64,000 bases of DNA from Sandaracinobacteroides hominis (GTDB lineage Bacteria > Pseudomonadota > Alphaproteobacteria > Sphingomonadales > Sphingomonadaceae): positions 186,001 to 250,000 of the forward strand of contig NZ_JADCUC010000004.1 in the NCBI RefSeq assembly GCF_016464365.1. The letters run 5' to 3'. Made by a program: the position numbers and the translations under genes. A model generated the notes under the pieces. It was given only the letters and a program-made list of their open reading frames with translations, did not search any database and was not told where the DNA came from. This document shows, one piece after another, positions 51,980-60,309 of this stretch (positions within the stretch are counted from its first letter, which is position 1; each line of letters opens with the position of its first letter).

Positions 51980-52888
51980 ATGCAACTCAGTCGCGCAGAC
52001 CTGGCGGACTTCGCCTATTTCCTTGCCATCGCGAAGCACGGCAGCTTCCGCAAGGCTGCCGCGTCGATGGGTGTCACCACTTCGGCGCTCAGCCACGCCA
52101 TCACGGCGCTTGAAGGGCGGCGCGGGGTTCGACTGTTGAACAGGACGACGCGCAGCGTCACGCTGACCGCTGCAGGTGAGGAACTCCGCGCAACCATCGA
52201 AGACCCCATGCAGGTCATCGCTACTGCGGGTGATGCGCTCGACCGCTACCGCGATGCGCCGGCAGGCCGCGTCAGGCTCAACGTCCTTGAGGACGCGGTC
52301 GACCTGATCCTCAAGCCAGTCATGCCGGTCTTCGTCGACCGCTATCCCGAGGTCGCGATCGACATCAGCGTGAGCAACCGCATGATCGACGTCATCGGCA
52401 GTGGGTTCGACGCAGGCATCCGCTACGGCGGCACGGTGCCCGAGGACATGATCGCGCAGCGACTGTCCCCGGACCTGCGCTGGATCGCGGCGGCATCACC
52501 GGCCTATCTTGCTCGGTTCGGCCCGCCGGCCGATCCGCAGGATCTGCAGAAGCATCGTTGCATCGGCATCCGCCTGGGGACCGATCAGGTCTATCAGTGG
52601 GAGTTCGAGCGCGACGGCACCGAGTGCGCCGTCGCGACGCCAGGCCCGCTGACCGTCGATGCCAGCCACGCGGCCATCGCCTTCGGGCTGAGTGGTGCCG
52701 GCATCGTGTACGCGACGGAAGCGGCCCTTCGCCCGCATCTTCGGATTGGTGCCCTGCAACCCGTCTTGGAGGACTGGGCGAGCATGGGCAGCGGCTTCCA
52801 CGTCTACTATTCCGGGCGTCGGCATCTACCGACCGGATTGCGCCTGCTCATCGACCTCATCCGCGAGGTGCAGCCTTTGCAAGGATGA
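51980..52888 (+). CDS. LysR-family transcriptional regulator
   Basis: The 302-residue protein has an N-terminal winged HTH (DFAYFLAIAKHGSFRKAAAS, then MGVTTSALSHAITALEGRRG and VRLLNRTTRSVTLTAAGE) and a periplasmic-binding-like effector domain (RVRLNVLEDAVDLILKPVMP, FDAGIRYGGTVPEDMIAQRL). It is similar to CrgA/YafC-type regulators. It is divergent to the cupin-tautomerase-hydrolase-AKR-SDR-MFS operon, which it probably controls. Confidence 0.92.
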   Translation: MQLSRADLADFAYFLAIAKHGSFRKAAASMGVTTSALSHAITALEGRRGVRLLNRTTRSVTLTAAGEELRATIEDPMQVIATAGDALDRYRDAPAGRVRLNVLEDAVDLILKPVMPVFVDRYPEVAIDISVSNRMIDVIGSGFDAGIRYGGTVPEDMIAQRLSPDLRWIAAASPAYLARFGPPADPQDLQKHRCIGIRLGTDQVYQWEFERDGTECAVATPGPLTVDASHAAIAFGLSGAGIVYATEAALRPHLRIGALQPVLEDWASMGSGFHVYYSGRRHLPTGLRLLIDLIREVQPLQG

Positions 52889-53413
52889 TTTAGCCGCGCG
52901 CCCGTGCCTTCCCGATTTCCTCTTTTAAAAAATTTCCCACTGGAGATGAAGATACTGGACTGCCAAGCGGTGCGGCGTGTTGGCGGCACTTGGACGATCA
53001 AGCGATCGGCAGAATATTTTGATGGTGCACTGGCGATTGTTTGGGCCGAGATCGGCGACTGGCCGCTGCAGTCGGAAGCCGACATACGGAGAGCGCTTCG
53101 GGAACGACGTGAACTGGTCGGAAGCTGCCCCCGGCACAGGCGCAACATCAATGTCCGCTTTCCTATTGGTCTCGGTCCAGAAGCCGCCTATCCGGACAGT
53201 TGTCTAATTGATTTTCGCATGGGCATTCCTTTTCCCGGTGCCAATGGTTGTCTTCGAGGTCATCGGGCGGCCTGTGAGGGCGTTGTGTCCGAGCCTTCAT
53301 GATCGCGGCCGGGCGAAAAGGGTGGGTGTCTCTGGGTCCAACTCGAGGTTATGGCCTCTACAGTCCGGGCGAGATCACCCTGGCATGGCTTACCGGGAAG
53401 AAGGGCGCTGGCT
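52889..53413 (+). other. Region between lysR and IS110, possible DUF982-like remnant
   Basis: A GTG/ATG frame around 52904-53302 starts with VRRVGGTWTIKRSAEYFDGA and IVWAEIGDWPLQ, reminiscent of DUF982 proteins, but continues into unrelated sequence. I treat it as a possible broken gene. The right part should contain one end of the IS110 element. Confidence 0.3.
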
Positions 53414-54430
53414 TCATGTCCAGCGGAACTCCGTCTCGTTCAGCCATAACGAATGGAGCAGCACGGCCAGTTTGCGGGCAACCGCGATCCTGGCGCGCTT
53501 GTTGCCTTTCGATTCTGCGATGCGCTGCCCCCATTGCTGAAGTGCAAATGGGCGCTGCACGCGGCACAGCATGATGTTCGCGGCCTCGTAGAGTGATCGC
53601 CGGAGCATCGGATCGCCCGCCTTGGAAATGTTGCCGCGTACATCGCGTTCGCCTGACTGGCTACGTCGTGGTACCAGCCCGGCATAGGCGCCGACATCTT
53701 CGCTGCGCGCAAAACGACGCGGGTCCTCGATGCTAGCGGTAAAGGTCAGCGCAGTGATCGGGCCGACACCCGGAACGCTCATCAGCCGGCTGCATACAGC
53801 ATCATCGGCAGCCCGGCTTTCCAGTAGTCGGTTGGACGCGCGAAGCTGCTCTTCAATGACCTCGATGGATGCCACGAGGGGCGCAAACAACGGCTCTAGA
53901 TCTGGCCGCTGCCCGTACAAGGCGATGAGCCGCTCGCGTCGCTTTCCTGGCGTGCGAGCGGCGCCGAGACGAAGGCCGAACAACTTCAGGAGTCCGCGCA
54001 GTTGGTTACCCATAGCCACCCGCGTTGTGATCAGCTGTGCCCGGATGCGCAACGCAGCGCGATCGATATGCGTTGCTGACGCCTTCATATGCACGCGCTT
54101 GAACCAACCCGTACGGGCAAGTTGCGCCAGCCCCTCGGCGTCATGCACGTCACTCTTGTTCACGCGAGCCGCCAATACTCCTTTGGCATGACGGGCGCAG
54201 ATGCACTCGACCGGGATGCCCCGCTCGACCAGACCATGATACAGAAACGTCGACAGAGGGCCGGTCTCCAGAACCACCCGCACCAAGTCGGGACAATGAC
54301 GGTTTAGCCAGCTGGCCAACGCTTCGGGATCGCTCGCCACCACATCTCGCCGGAGCACACCACCCTCGGCATCGACCACACAGATATGCGTGCTCTTGTC
54401 GCTCACATCCAAACCAGCAAAGATCGACAT
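53414..54430 (-). CDS. IS110-family transposase
   Basis: The 338-residue protein has the RuvC-like DEDD domain at the N-terminus (IFAGLDVSDKSTHICVVDAE, VVLETGPLSTFLYHG, VNKSDVHDAEGLAQLA) and the Tnp20 domain at the C-terminus (LMSVPGVGPITALTFTASIE, SEDVGAYAGLVPRRSQSGER, GNISKAGDPMLRRSLYEAAN). IS110 enzymes recombine DNA under guidance of a bridge RNA encoded in the element's non-coding end. The gene appears intact. The ends of the element are not defined by inverted repeats. Confidence 0.95.
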   Translation of the reverse strand: MSIFAGLDVSDKSTHICVVDAEGGVLRRDVVASDPEALASWLNRHCPDLVRVVLETGPLSTFLYHGLVERGIPVECICARHAKGVLAARVNKSDVHDAEGLAQLARTGWFKRVHMKASATHIDRAALRIRAQLITTRVAMGNQLRGLLKLFGLRLGAARTPGKRRERLIALYGQRPDLEPLFAPLVASIEVIEEQLRASNRLLESRAADDAVCSRLMSVPGVGPITALTFTASIEDPRRFARSEDVGAYAGLVPRRSQSGERDVRGNISKAGDPMLRRSLYEAANIMLCRVQRPFALQQWGQRIAESKGNKRARIAVARKLAVLLHSLWLNETEFRWT

Positions 54431-54434
54431 CGGT

Positions 54435-54485
54435 CACCCTCCTGCATTGAAGCGTCAACGCGACTTCGTACCATCCAGGAGGGTG
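54435..54485 (-). promoter_or_regulatory. Hairpin sequestering the transposase ribosome-binding site
   Basis: CACCCTCCTG and CAGGAGGGTG are perfectly complementary 10-base arms 31 bases apart; the arm next to the gene contains the AGGAGGGT ribosome-binding site four bases before the ATG. It may block translation from read-through transcripts, and lies where an IS110 bridge RNA could be encoded. Confidence 0.6.
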
Positions 54486-54524
54486 GCTAAATCAATTACG
54501 CGGTGTCTAACTTCTCTGACAATC

Positions 54525-55142
54525 CTATATTGCCCGGCGCCAAGGCTCAATCGTTCGCTCCATCCGGATGAGGTCGTCGGGGAAGCGCCGCTCCTGAAAA
54601 CCTTGGGCGTCGTCGAAGCTACCCTGGAGCCATAGGTCATATTCGTCCGGCATCAACAGCACCGGCATTCGATCATGCACAGGTCGAATTGCTTCGTTGC
54701 ACTCCGTCATCATCCCGGAATACACCGGCCCCCATTCTGCGCTGTCACGCCAGAGCCCCGCCCAGGCGAACACCGGTTGGTCCTTCACGCTGAACCAGGT
54801 TCGCGTCTTGCTGCCCTTCGGCCCCTCGGCTTCCGCAAAGCCGGTGACGGGGATCAGGCAGCGCCATTGCGGTTTCGCTGCCAAACCCTTCCACATAGGC
54901 TTGTTGAGGTCGGCAATGTTGTTCACCGGCTTTGGCTTGGACTCCGGCTTCATCCCCTGCAGCCGTAGCGGGAACCCCCACACCATAGACTGCATGATCC
55001 GCTCACCTTCCGCCTCCCGTACCACCATGCCGGGATAGCCGGGATAAACCTCCTCCGGTGCGTTGCTTGAAACTGGGGCTGAGACGCCGAAGTGCGCCGC
55101 CACCTCAGCCATCGACTTTCGGACCGTATAGAGATTGCACAT
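54525..55142 (-). CDS. HMCES/YedK-type SOS-response-associated peptidase
   Basis: The 205-residue protein has an intact active site: Cys2 (MCNLYTV), Asn near 74-75 (PVNNIADLN), Glu104 (GFAEAEG) and His156 (VHDRMPVLL). HMCES/YedK proteins form a covalent thiazolidine link with abasic sites in single-stranded DNA, shielding them. Such genes are common on mobile elements, where ssDNA forms in transfer. A degenerate paralogue lies 12 bases upstream. Confidence 0.93.
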   Translation of the reverse strand: MCNLYTVRKSMAEVAAHFGVSAPVSSNAPEEVYPGYPGMVVREAEGERIMQSMVWGFPLRLQGMKPESKPKPVNNIADLNKPMWKGLAAKPQWRCLIPVTGFAEAEGPKGSKTRTWFSVKDQPVFAWAGLWRDSAEWGPVYSGMMTECNEAIRPVHDRMPVLLMPDEYDLWLQGSFDDAQGFQERRFPDDLIRMERTIEPWRRAI

Positions 55143-55154
55143 GGGTGGAGGCTA

Positions 55155-55832
55155 TCAGAGCCGCAGCGGGGCGCTAGCCTGGATCAACTCTCCCGCGCGC
55201 ATGTCGGGCACCACGCCGCTCCGCCAGCCATGCTTGGTGGGAGTAATCTCCATCCGGTCCGCGGCGATAGGAGCGCGGAACTGGAACCCGATGACATCCT
55301 GAATGGTGCCATGCAGCCAGCGCTCCCATTCCTCACGGCCTAGCAGCACTGGCATTCGTTCATTGTAGGGCATGACGGCGGCGTTCGCTTCCATAGTCAT
55401 CCCCGCAAACACTGGCCCGAACTCATTCGTTGTGCGGCAGAACCCCGCCCAGGCCATCAAGGGCGTGTCCTTCACGGAGAACCAGGTGCGGATTTTCTTG
55501 CCTTCCACGCCATCGGGGTTGGCGAAGCTCGTGATGGGGATGAGGCAGCGATAGCGCGGTTCCACCACCAACTTATCCCACATGGGGTTGGTGAGGTCGG
55601 ACACCATGCCGACGCGGTCCGGCATTTCGCCTCGCAGGTCCATCTCTCGCGTTAGCCGGGGGAACCCCCATGTCATGCTTCGCAGATGCCGCACGCCGCC
55701 CCGCTCAAACACAACGAGGCCCGGCTCCCCCTCCGTGCATTCGCGGGGCACCGACAGACCCGGCGGGGCATCTGCCGCAAACCGTTCCGCTATCTCCGCT
55801 GCACTGCTCTGGACCGTATAAATCCTCGCCAT
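55155..55832 (-). CDS. Catalytically degenerate HMCES/YedK paralogue
   Basis: The 225-residue protein (ATG at 55832) aligns with its neighbour: RYRCLIPITSFANPDG, KIRTWFSVKDTPLMAWAGF, MTMEANAAVMPYNERMPVLL. Every key residue is changed: Cys2 is Ala (MARIYTV), the Asn segment is GMVSDLTN, Glu is Asn105 and His is Asn157. The fold seems kept (RTWFSVKD and WAGF intact), which suggests selection for a non-catalytic role such as DNA binding, rather than decay. Confidence 0.85.
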   Translation of the reverse strand: MARIYTVQSSAAEIAERFAADAPPGLSVPRECTEGEPGLVVFERGGVRHLRSMTWGFPRLTREMDLRGEMPDRVGMVSDLTNPMWDKLVVEPRYRCLIPITSFANPDGVEGKKIRTWFSVKDTPLMAWAGFCRTTNEFGPVFAGMTMEANAAVMPYNERMPVLLGREEWERWLHGTIQDVIGFQFRAPIAADRMEITPTKHGWRSGVVPDMRAGELIQASAPLRL

Positions 55833-55958
55833 AGCCACCTCGACCGACTCACTGCGGATCGCAATCTAGCACGAATCAGTTGAGACATGTTCCACTTTTG
55901 TTCTATCCTGTTTGCCCGCGTTTGGAGCGTGGCACGGCAACAGCAAAGAGATACCATC

Positions 55959-56156
55959 ATGCAGCATGACCCCAAGCTGCGTGCGGCTGCACGCGCGATC
56001 TATGACGCCTGCTATCCAACGGATGATTGGGCACCAACCGGCTTTGACGAGGCGGAACGCTGCACCACCATCCACTATCGGCAGGCGGTTGAAGCCGCGC
56101 AGAACGCGCGCGCAACCTTCGTCGGCCAGGGTGAACAGTTGCCGCTCGCCATATGA
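55959..56156 (+). CDS. Small hypothetical protein
   Basis: The ATG at 55959 gives 65 residues: MQHDPKLRAAARAIYDACYP, then TDDWAPTGFDEAERCTTIHY and an Ala-rich helix ending QLPLAI. It is divergent to the HMCES pair. Its stop overlaps the next gene's ATG by four bases, which supports real translation. No family is recognised. Confidence 0.6.
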   Translation: MQHDPKLRAAARAIYDACYPTDDWAPTGFDEAERCTTIHYRQAVEAAQNARATFVGQGEQLPLAI

Positions 56157-56452
56157 GCCGGCGTAAGGGCGAGCGCCCCGTGCAGAAGCGGCTGGCAGAC
56201 GCGCATCTGGTGAACCTCATGCGCCGTTCCATCGCCAGCGGCTCCGATTGGTTCCAGGCGTGGCAAGGCCAGGAATGTACGCCCCTCCACCAACTGTCGA
56301 AGCTGACCGGCATTCCGACCCGTCGCTTGCAAACGCTGCCTTACGGCGGGGCAGTGTCGCGGGCGGAGATTGATGCACTGGCACGGGCATGGTGTGTCAG
56401 CACATCCGACCTTATCAGCACGCTCCCCAACCCGGCGTTGATCGTCGAATGA
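56153..56452 (+). CDS. Hypothetical HTH-like protein
   Basis: The 99-residue basic protein starts in an ATGA overlap. LHQLSKLTGIPTRRLQTLPY followed by GGAVSRAEIDALARAWCVS looks like a helix-turn-helix, so DNA binding is plausible. The second of three tandem small genes; function unknown. Confidence 0.6.
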   Translation: MSRRKGERPVQKRLADAHLVNLMRRSIASGSDWFQAWQGQECTPLHQLSKLTGIPTRRLQTLPYGGAVSRAEIDALARAWCVSTSDLISTLPNPALIVE

Positions 56453-56453
56453 C

Positions 56454-56765
56454 GTGGCGAAGTTCGACAAGGAGGGGAACCGCGTCCCGACAAATCTATT
56501 CGAGGCGGCGGCGTGGCAGCGATCTGTCGTCGCCACCTGCTATCCCTGCAACCGGGAAGCCGTGTTCGATCCTCATCAACTCTGGTGGCTCTTCGAGCGC
56601 AAGCACTGGGATGACTCGCTCGGTCGCGTCGGGCGACGGCTGAAATGTTCACAATGTGGCGGGCGGGGACAAGTGAGTTTCGAGCGCGGGCAGAAGGCCA
56701 CTATCTCGCTGCCTTGGCCCGACGAGCGGGAATGGAAGCGGGCAATTAGTCGGTTTCGGAGTTAG
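56454..56765 (+). CDS. Hypothetical protein with two CxxC motifs
   Basis: A GTG start one base after the previous stop gives 103 residues. CYPCNREAVFDPHQLWWLFE and RRLKCSQCGGRGQVSFERG hold two CxxC pairs that could form one zinc ribbon. The third gene of a small co-directional set; function unknown. Confidence 0.6.
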   Translation: MAKFDKEGNRVPTNLFEAAAWQRSVVATCYPCNREAVFDPHQLWWLFERKHWDDSLGRVGRRLKCSQCGGRGQVSFERGQKATISLPWPDEREWKRAISRFRS

Positions 56766-56855
56766 GCTGACTTTCGGATCGGGTCCAGTTCACAGCGATC
56801 CGCTCAATGCATATTTGCCTTGCCAACCACCTGCGGTGGCGCGAGAATCTCCGCC

Positions 56856-57776
56856 ATGCGCCGCGATGTGGATCATTTGCCCTCGGTTCAACAGGCCGAG
56901 CTGGAGCGGGTGACGCAGCTGTTGATGACGGAGTTCACGCAGGCAACGGAGCGTGCCAGCCAACCCTGGAAGAAAAACGGGCGGATTCTGAAGATCATCC
57001 TGTTCGGCAGCTACGCCCGGAACGACTGGGTGGATGAGCCGGAGAATGGTTACCAGTCGGACTATGACCTGCTCGTCATCGTCAGCCATCCGGATCTGAC
57101 CGATGTTGCCGACTACTGGTATGTTGCGGAAGAGCGGATCCTGAACGATCCTGCCATCGCGCGGCCGGTCAACATCATCGTCCACACGCTTGATGAGGTA
57201 AACGGGGCGCTGAGCCGGGGGGAGTATTTCTGGGTCGATATCGCTCGCGACGGGATTGCCCTGCACGAGGGGCAGGGGAGTGCGCTTGCCGCACCCAAGC
57301 CGCTCACAGCTGCGGACGCCTATGAAATGGCCGCGACGTATTTTTCGGCGAAGCTGGCTGACGTCGATCGCTGGCTAGCTACGGTTGAGTTCCATATTTC
57401 CAATGCGTCTTCCGACACTGGATTCAGGAAGCTGGCAGCATTTAATCTGCATCAGGCGACCGAAACTTCGTATGCTTGCTTCCTGCTGGTACGGACGCTG
57501 TATTTCCCTCGCTCCCACAACATCAAGTTCCTGCGCTCTTTGGCGGAAGCCAGCGAGCCGCGACTGATCGAGGCTTGGCCGCGTGCCGGTCGGCTGGATC
57601 GCCGGCGCTTCGAGCTTCTGAAGCGCGCCTATGTCGAAGCGCGCTATTCGCCGAACTACGAGATCGCGCCGGAAGACCTTCTCGCCCTGTCGCAATCCGT
57701 CCGCCGGCTGCGGGATCTTGTCGAGGCAGTGTCGCTCGAGCGGATCGCCGACCTGCGTGAGGCGGCCGGGCTCTAG
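56856..57776 (+). CDS. Nucleotidyltransferase-HEPN fusion protein
   Basis: The ATG at 56856 gives 306 residues. The N-terminal MNT domain has ILFGSYARNDWVDEPENGYQ and SDYDLLVIV, i.e. GS plus the DxD metal site. The C-terminal ~150 residues are a HEPN-like helical domain, with FNLHQATETSYACFLLV, RSHNIKFLRSLAEASEP and AYVEARYSPNYEI. MNT and HEPN usually form two-gene toxin-antitoxin pairs (antitoxin AMPylates the HEPN RNase); here both are one chain, as in some kanamycin-nucleotidyltransferase-like proteins. It is the last cargo gene before traG. Confidence 0.85.
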   Translation: MRRDVDHLPSVQQAELERVTQLLMTEFTQATERASQPWKKNGRILKIILFGSYARNDWVDEPENGYQSDYDLLVIVSHPDLTDVADYWYVAEERILNDPAIARPVNIIVHTLDEVNGALSRGEYFWVDIARDGIALHEGQGSALAAPKPLTAADAYEMAATYFSAKLADVDRWLATVEFHISNASSDTGFRKLAAFNLHQATETSYACFLLVRTLYFPRSHNIKFLRSLAEASEPRLIEAWPRAGRLDRRRFELLKRAYVEARYSPNYEIAPEDLLALSQSVRRLRDLVEAVSLERIADLREAAGL

Positions 57777-57893
57777 GTCCGACTGATCCCTTCCGCGCCC
57801 TGAGCGGCCCGGCAGCACCGTTCCATTTTGAGCCTCCGTCACAGAGTCTGAGCCTTGCCCGCCTGACAGGATTCGGCGGACGGGAGGCTCGTT

Positions 57894-59909
57894 GTGACAC
57901 CCACAAAGCTGCTCATCGGCCAGATCCTCATCGTATTCGCGATCGTCGTGCTGGGCGTCTGGGCAGCCACCCAATGGGCAGCCTCGATGCTGGGGCATCA
58001 GCCCGAGCTTGGCCGAGCCTGGTTTCGGCTCTCCGGCGTTCCGATCTACCGGCCCTGGGCCCTCTTCATCTGGTGGTATCACTATGAGGCCTATGCCCCG
58101 CATGTGTTCGACCGTGCCGGACTGCTGGCTGGCGGCAGCGGATTCATGGGCTGTGCGGCCGCCATCTCGGGTTCGCTGTGGCGCGCGCGCCAATCCCGCC
58201 ATGTCACGACCTATGGCTCCGCGCGCTGGGCGACGCCGCGCGAGGTTTTTGGTGCAGGCCTGCATGGTCCGGCCGGGGTTATGCTCGGGACGCTTCACGG
58301 CAATTACCTGCGCCATGATGGTCCGGAGCATGTCATGGCATTTGCCCCGACCCGCTCCGGGAAGGGCGTCGGGCTCGTGGTGCCGACGCTCCTGTCCTGG
58401 ACAGGCTCCGCGGTCATCCACGACATAAAGGGCGAGAACTGGGCCCTGACCGCCGGCTGGCGAGCGCGCTTCTCGCACTGCCTGCTGTTCGATCCGACTG
58501 ATCCGGCGTCTGCCCGCTACAACCCGCTGCTGGAAGTCCGCCGCGGCGCGTACGAGGTGCGCGACGTCCAGAATATCGCCGACATCCTTGTCGATCCCGA
58601 AGGCGCGCTGGAGCGACGTAACCACTGGGAGAAGACCAGCCATTCGCTGCTCGTCGGCGCTATCCTGCACGTTCTGTACGCAGAAGAGGAGAAGACCCTT
58701 GCCCGGGTAGCGAGTCTCCTCTCCGATCCCGATCGCAGCTTCGAGTCCACGCTCAAAGCCATGCTACGGACAAATCACCTCGGAGTTCTGGGTGAGACAG
58801 TCGCCCATCCGGTCGTGGCATCGGCCGCCCGCGAGCTACTGAACAAGAGTGAGAATGAACGCTCCGGCGTGCTCTCCACCGCCATGTCATTCCTCGGGCT
58901 CTACCGGGATCCGACGGTCGCCGAGGTCACGTCTGCCTGCGACTGGCGGATTGCGGATCTGATGGAGGCCGAGCGGCCCTGTTCGCTCTACCTCGTCATT
59001 CCCCCTTCCGACATCAGCCGCACCAAGCCGCTCGTGCGCCTCATCCTCAACCAGATCGGCCGGCGTCTCACCGAGCGGCTGGAACATTCCGGATTGTCGG
59101 TGCGCCGCCACCAGTTGCTGATGATGCTGGATGAGTTTCCTGCACTCGGGCGGCTCGATTTCTTCGAAACCAGCCTCGCCTTCATGGCCGGGTACGGCAT
59201 CCGCGCCTTCCTGATCGCCCAGAGCCTCAACCAGATCGAGAAGGCCTACGGCGAGTACAACTCGATCCTGGACAACTGCCATGTCCGCGTCGCGTTCGCG
59301 ACCAACGACGAGCGCACCGCCAAACGCATCTCCGACGCGCTCGGAACCGCCACGGAGCAGCGCGCCATGCGCAACTATGCCGGCCACCGGCTGGCGCCCT
59401 GGCTTGCCCATGTCATGGTCAGCCGGCAGGAAACCGCCCGCCAGCTGCTGACGCCCGGCGAGGTGATGCAACTGCCGCCCGATGACGAGCTGGTTCTCGT
59501 CGCCGGCCTGTCGCCGATCCGCGCGAAGAAGCTGCGCTACTATCTCGATCCCAATTTTGCCGAACGGGTGTCGCGCCCTCCATTGCCGGCGGCGGGGCGC
59601 TATGCGGACCGGCCCGCCCGTCGGCCCGACGACTGGTCCGATCGGGTCTCACTACCGCGGCCGCCTGCAGCGCCACCTGTTGTTCAGCAGACCGTGGCTG
59701 CGGACGATGGTGGCCGTCAGCAGCAGCTCCAGCTGGAGCTGCCGGGGCATGCCACTGCCGTTGCGAAAGAGGTCGAACCTCGCCCTGTTCGCGAAGAGGA
59801 GGATGTCGCGGTCGCAACGCGCGCGATGGCCCGCGCGAAAGGACCGAACCCAGCCCAGCAGGGGTTCGCGTTCAACCGGTCCGTTGAGCGCAACCTGGTG
59901 GAGGACTGA
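57894..59909 (+). CDS. traG: Type IV coupling protein TraG/VirD4
   Basis: A GTG start gives 671 residues. Two N-terminal membrane helices (LLIGQILIVFAIVVLGVWAA and a second after residue 70) anchor it. Walker A is AFAPTRSGKGVGLVVPTLL near residue 155, Walker B QLLMMLDEFPALGRL, followed by GIRAFLIAQSLNQIEKAYGE. It recruits the relaxase-DNA complex to the conjugation channel. It heads the TraG-CopG-TrbBCDE operon. Confidence 0.95.
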   Translation: MTPTKLLIGQILIVFAIVVLGVWAATQWAASMLGHQPELGRAWFRLSGVPIYRPWALFIWWYHYEAYAPHVFDRAGLLAGGSGFMGCAAAISGSLWRARQSRHVTTYGSARWATPREVFGAGLHGPAGVMLGTLHGNYLRHDGPEHVMAFAPTRSGKGVGLVVPTLLSWTGSAVIHDIKGENWALTAGWRARFSHCLLFDPTDPASARYNPLLEVRRGAYEVRDVQNIADILVDPEGALERRNHWEKTSHSLLVGAILHVLYAEEEKTLARVASLLSDPDRSFESTLKAMLRTNHLGVLGETVAHPVVASAARELLNKSENERSGVLSTAMSFLGLYRDPTVAEVTSACDWRIADLMEAERPCSLYLVIPPSDISRTKPLVRLILNQIGRRLTERLEHSGLSVRRHQLLMMLDEFPALGRLDFFETSLAFMAGYGIRAFLIAQSLNQIEKAYGEYNSILDNCHVRVAFATNDERTAKRISDALGTATEQRAMRNYAGHRLAPWLAHVMVSRQETARQLLTPGEVMQLPPDDELVLVAGLSPIRAKKLRYYLDPNFAERVSRPPLPAAGRYADRPARRPDDWSDRVSLPRPPAAPPVVQQTVAADDGGRQQQLQLELPGHATAVAKEVEPRPVREEEDVAVATRAMARAKGPNPAQQGFAFNRSVERNLVED

Positions 59910-59913
59910 CATC

Positions 59914-60309
59914 ATGAAGGTCCGGCAGAACCTCTACCTCGACCGCGAGCTCAGCATGGCGCTCGACACGCTCGCGGCAGCGCGGCGCGGCAACAAGAGC
60001 CGGCTGGTGAACGATGCACTTCGGGACTGGCTTGGCCGCAAAGGCGCGAAGGAGGTCGATGACCTGCTGCGGCCCCGGCTCGACCGCATCACCCGCGAGC
60101 TGTCGGGAACCCGGCGCGACATCGACGTGCTGATGGAGAGCCTGGCGCTCTTCGTCCGCTACCAACTGATGGTGACCGCGCCGCTGCCGGAGGCGGACGC
60201 CGTCGGCCGGGCGGTTGGCCGGGAGCGCTTTGAAGCCTTTGTCTCGCAGGTCGGACGGCAGATTGCTGCCGGCAGACGCAGCCTTCCCGGAGACGGAGGG
60301 TCATCGTGA
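59914..60309 (+). CDS. Ribbon-helix-helix (CopG-like) protein of the transfer operon
   Basis: The ATG at 59914 (GGAGG upstream) gives 131 residues. VRQNLYLDRELSMALDTLAA and NKSRLVNDALRDWLGRKGA form a ribbon-helix-helix DNA-binding domain, followed by a helical tail. It regularly lies between TraG and TrbB in such ICEs and may regulate the transfer genes or help at oriT. Confidence 0.88.
   Translation: MKVRQNLYLDRELSMALDTLAAARRGNKSRLVNDALRDWLGRKGAKEVDDLLRPRLDRITRELSGTRRDIDVLMESLALFVRYQLMVTAPLPEADAVGRAVGRERFEAFVSQVGRQIAAGRRSLPGDGGSS

Noticed and set aside
53208-53574. Plus-strand frames beside and over the IS110 3' end
   Set aside because: They overlap the transposase gene antisense and lack any recognisable feature.
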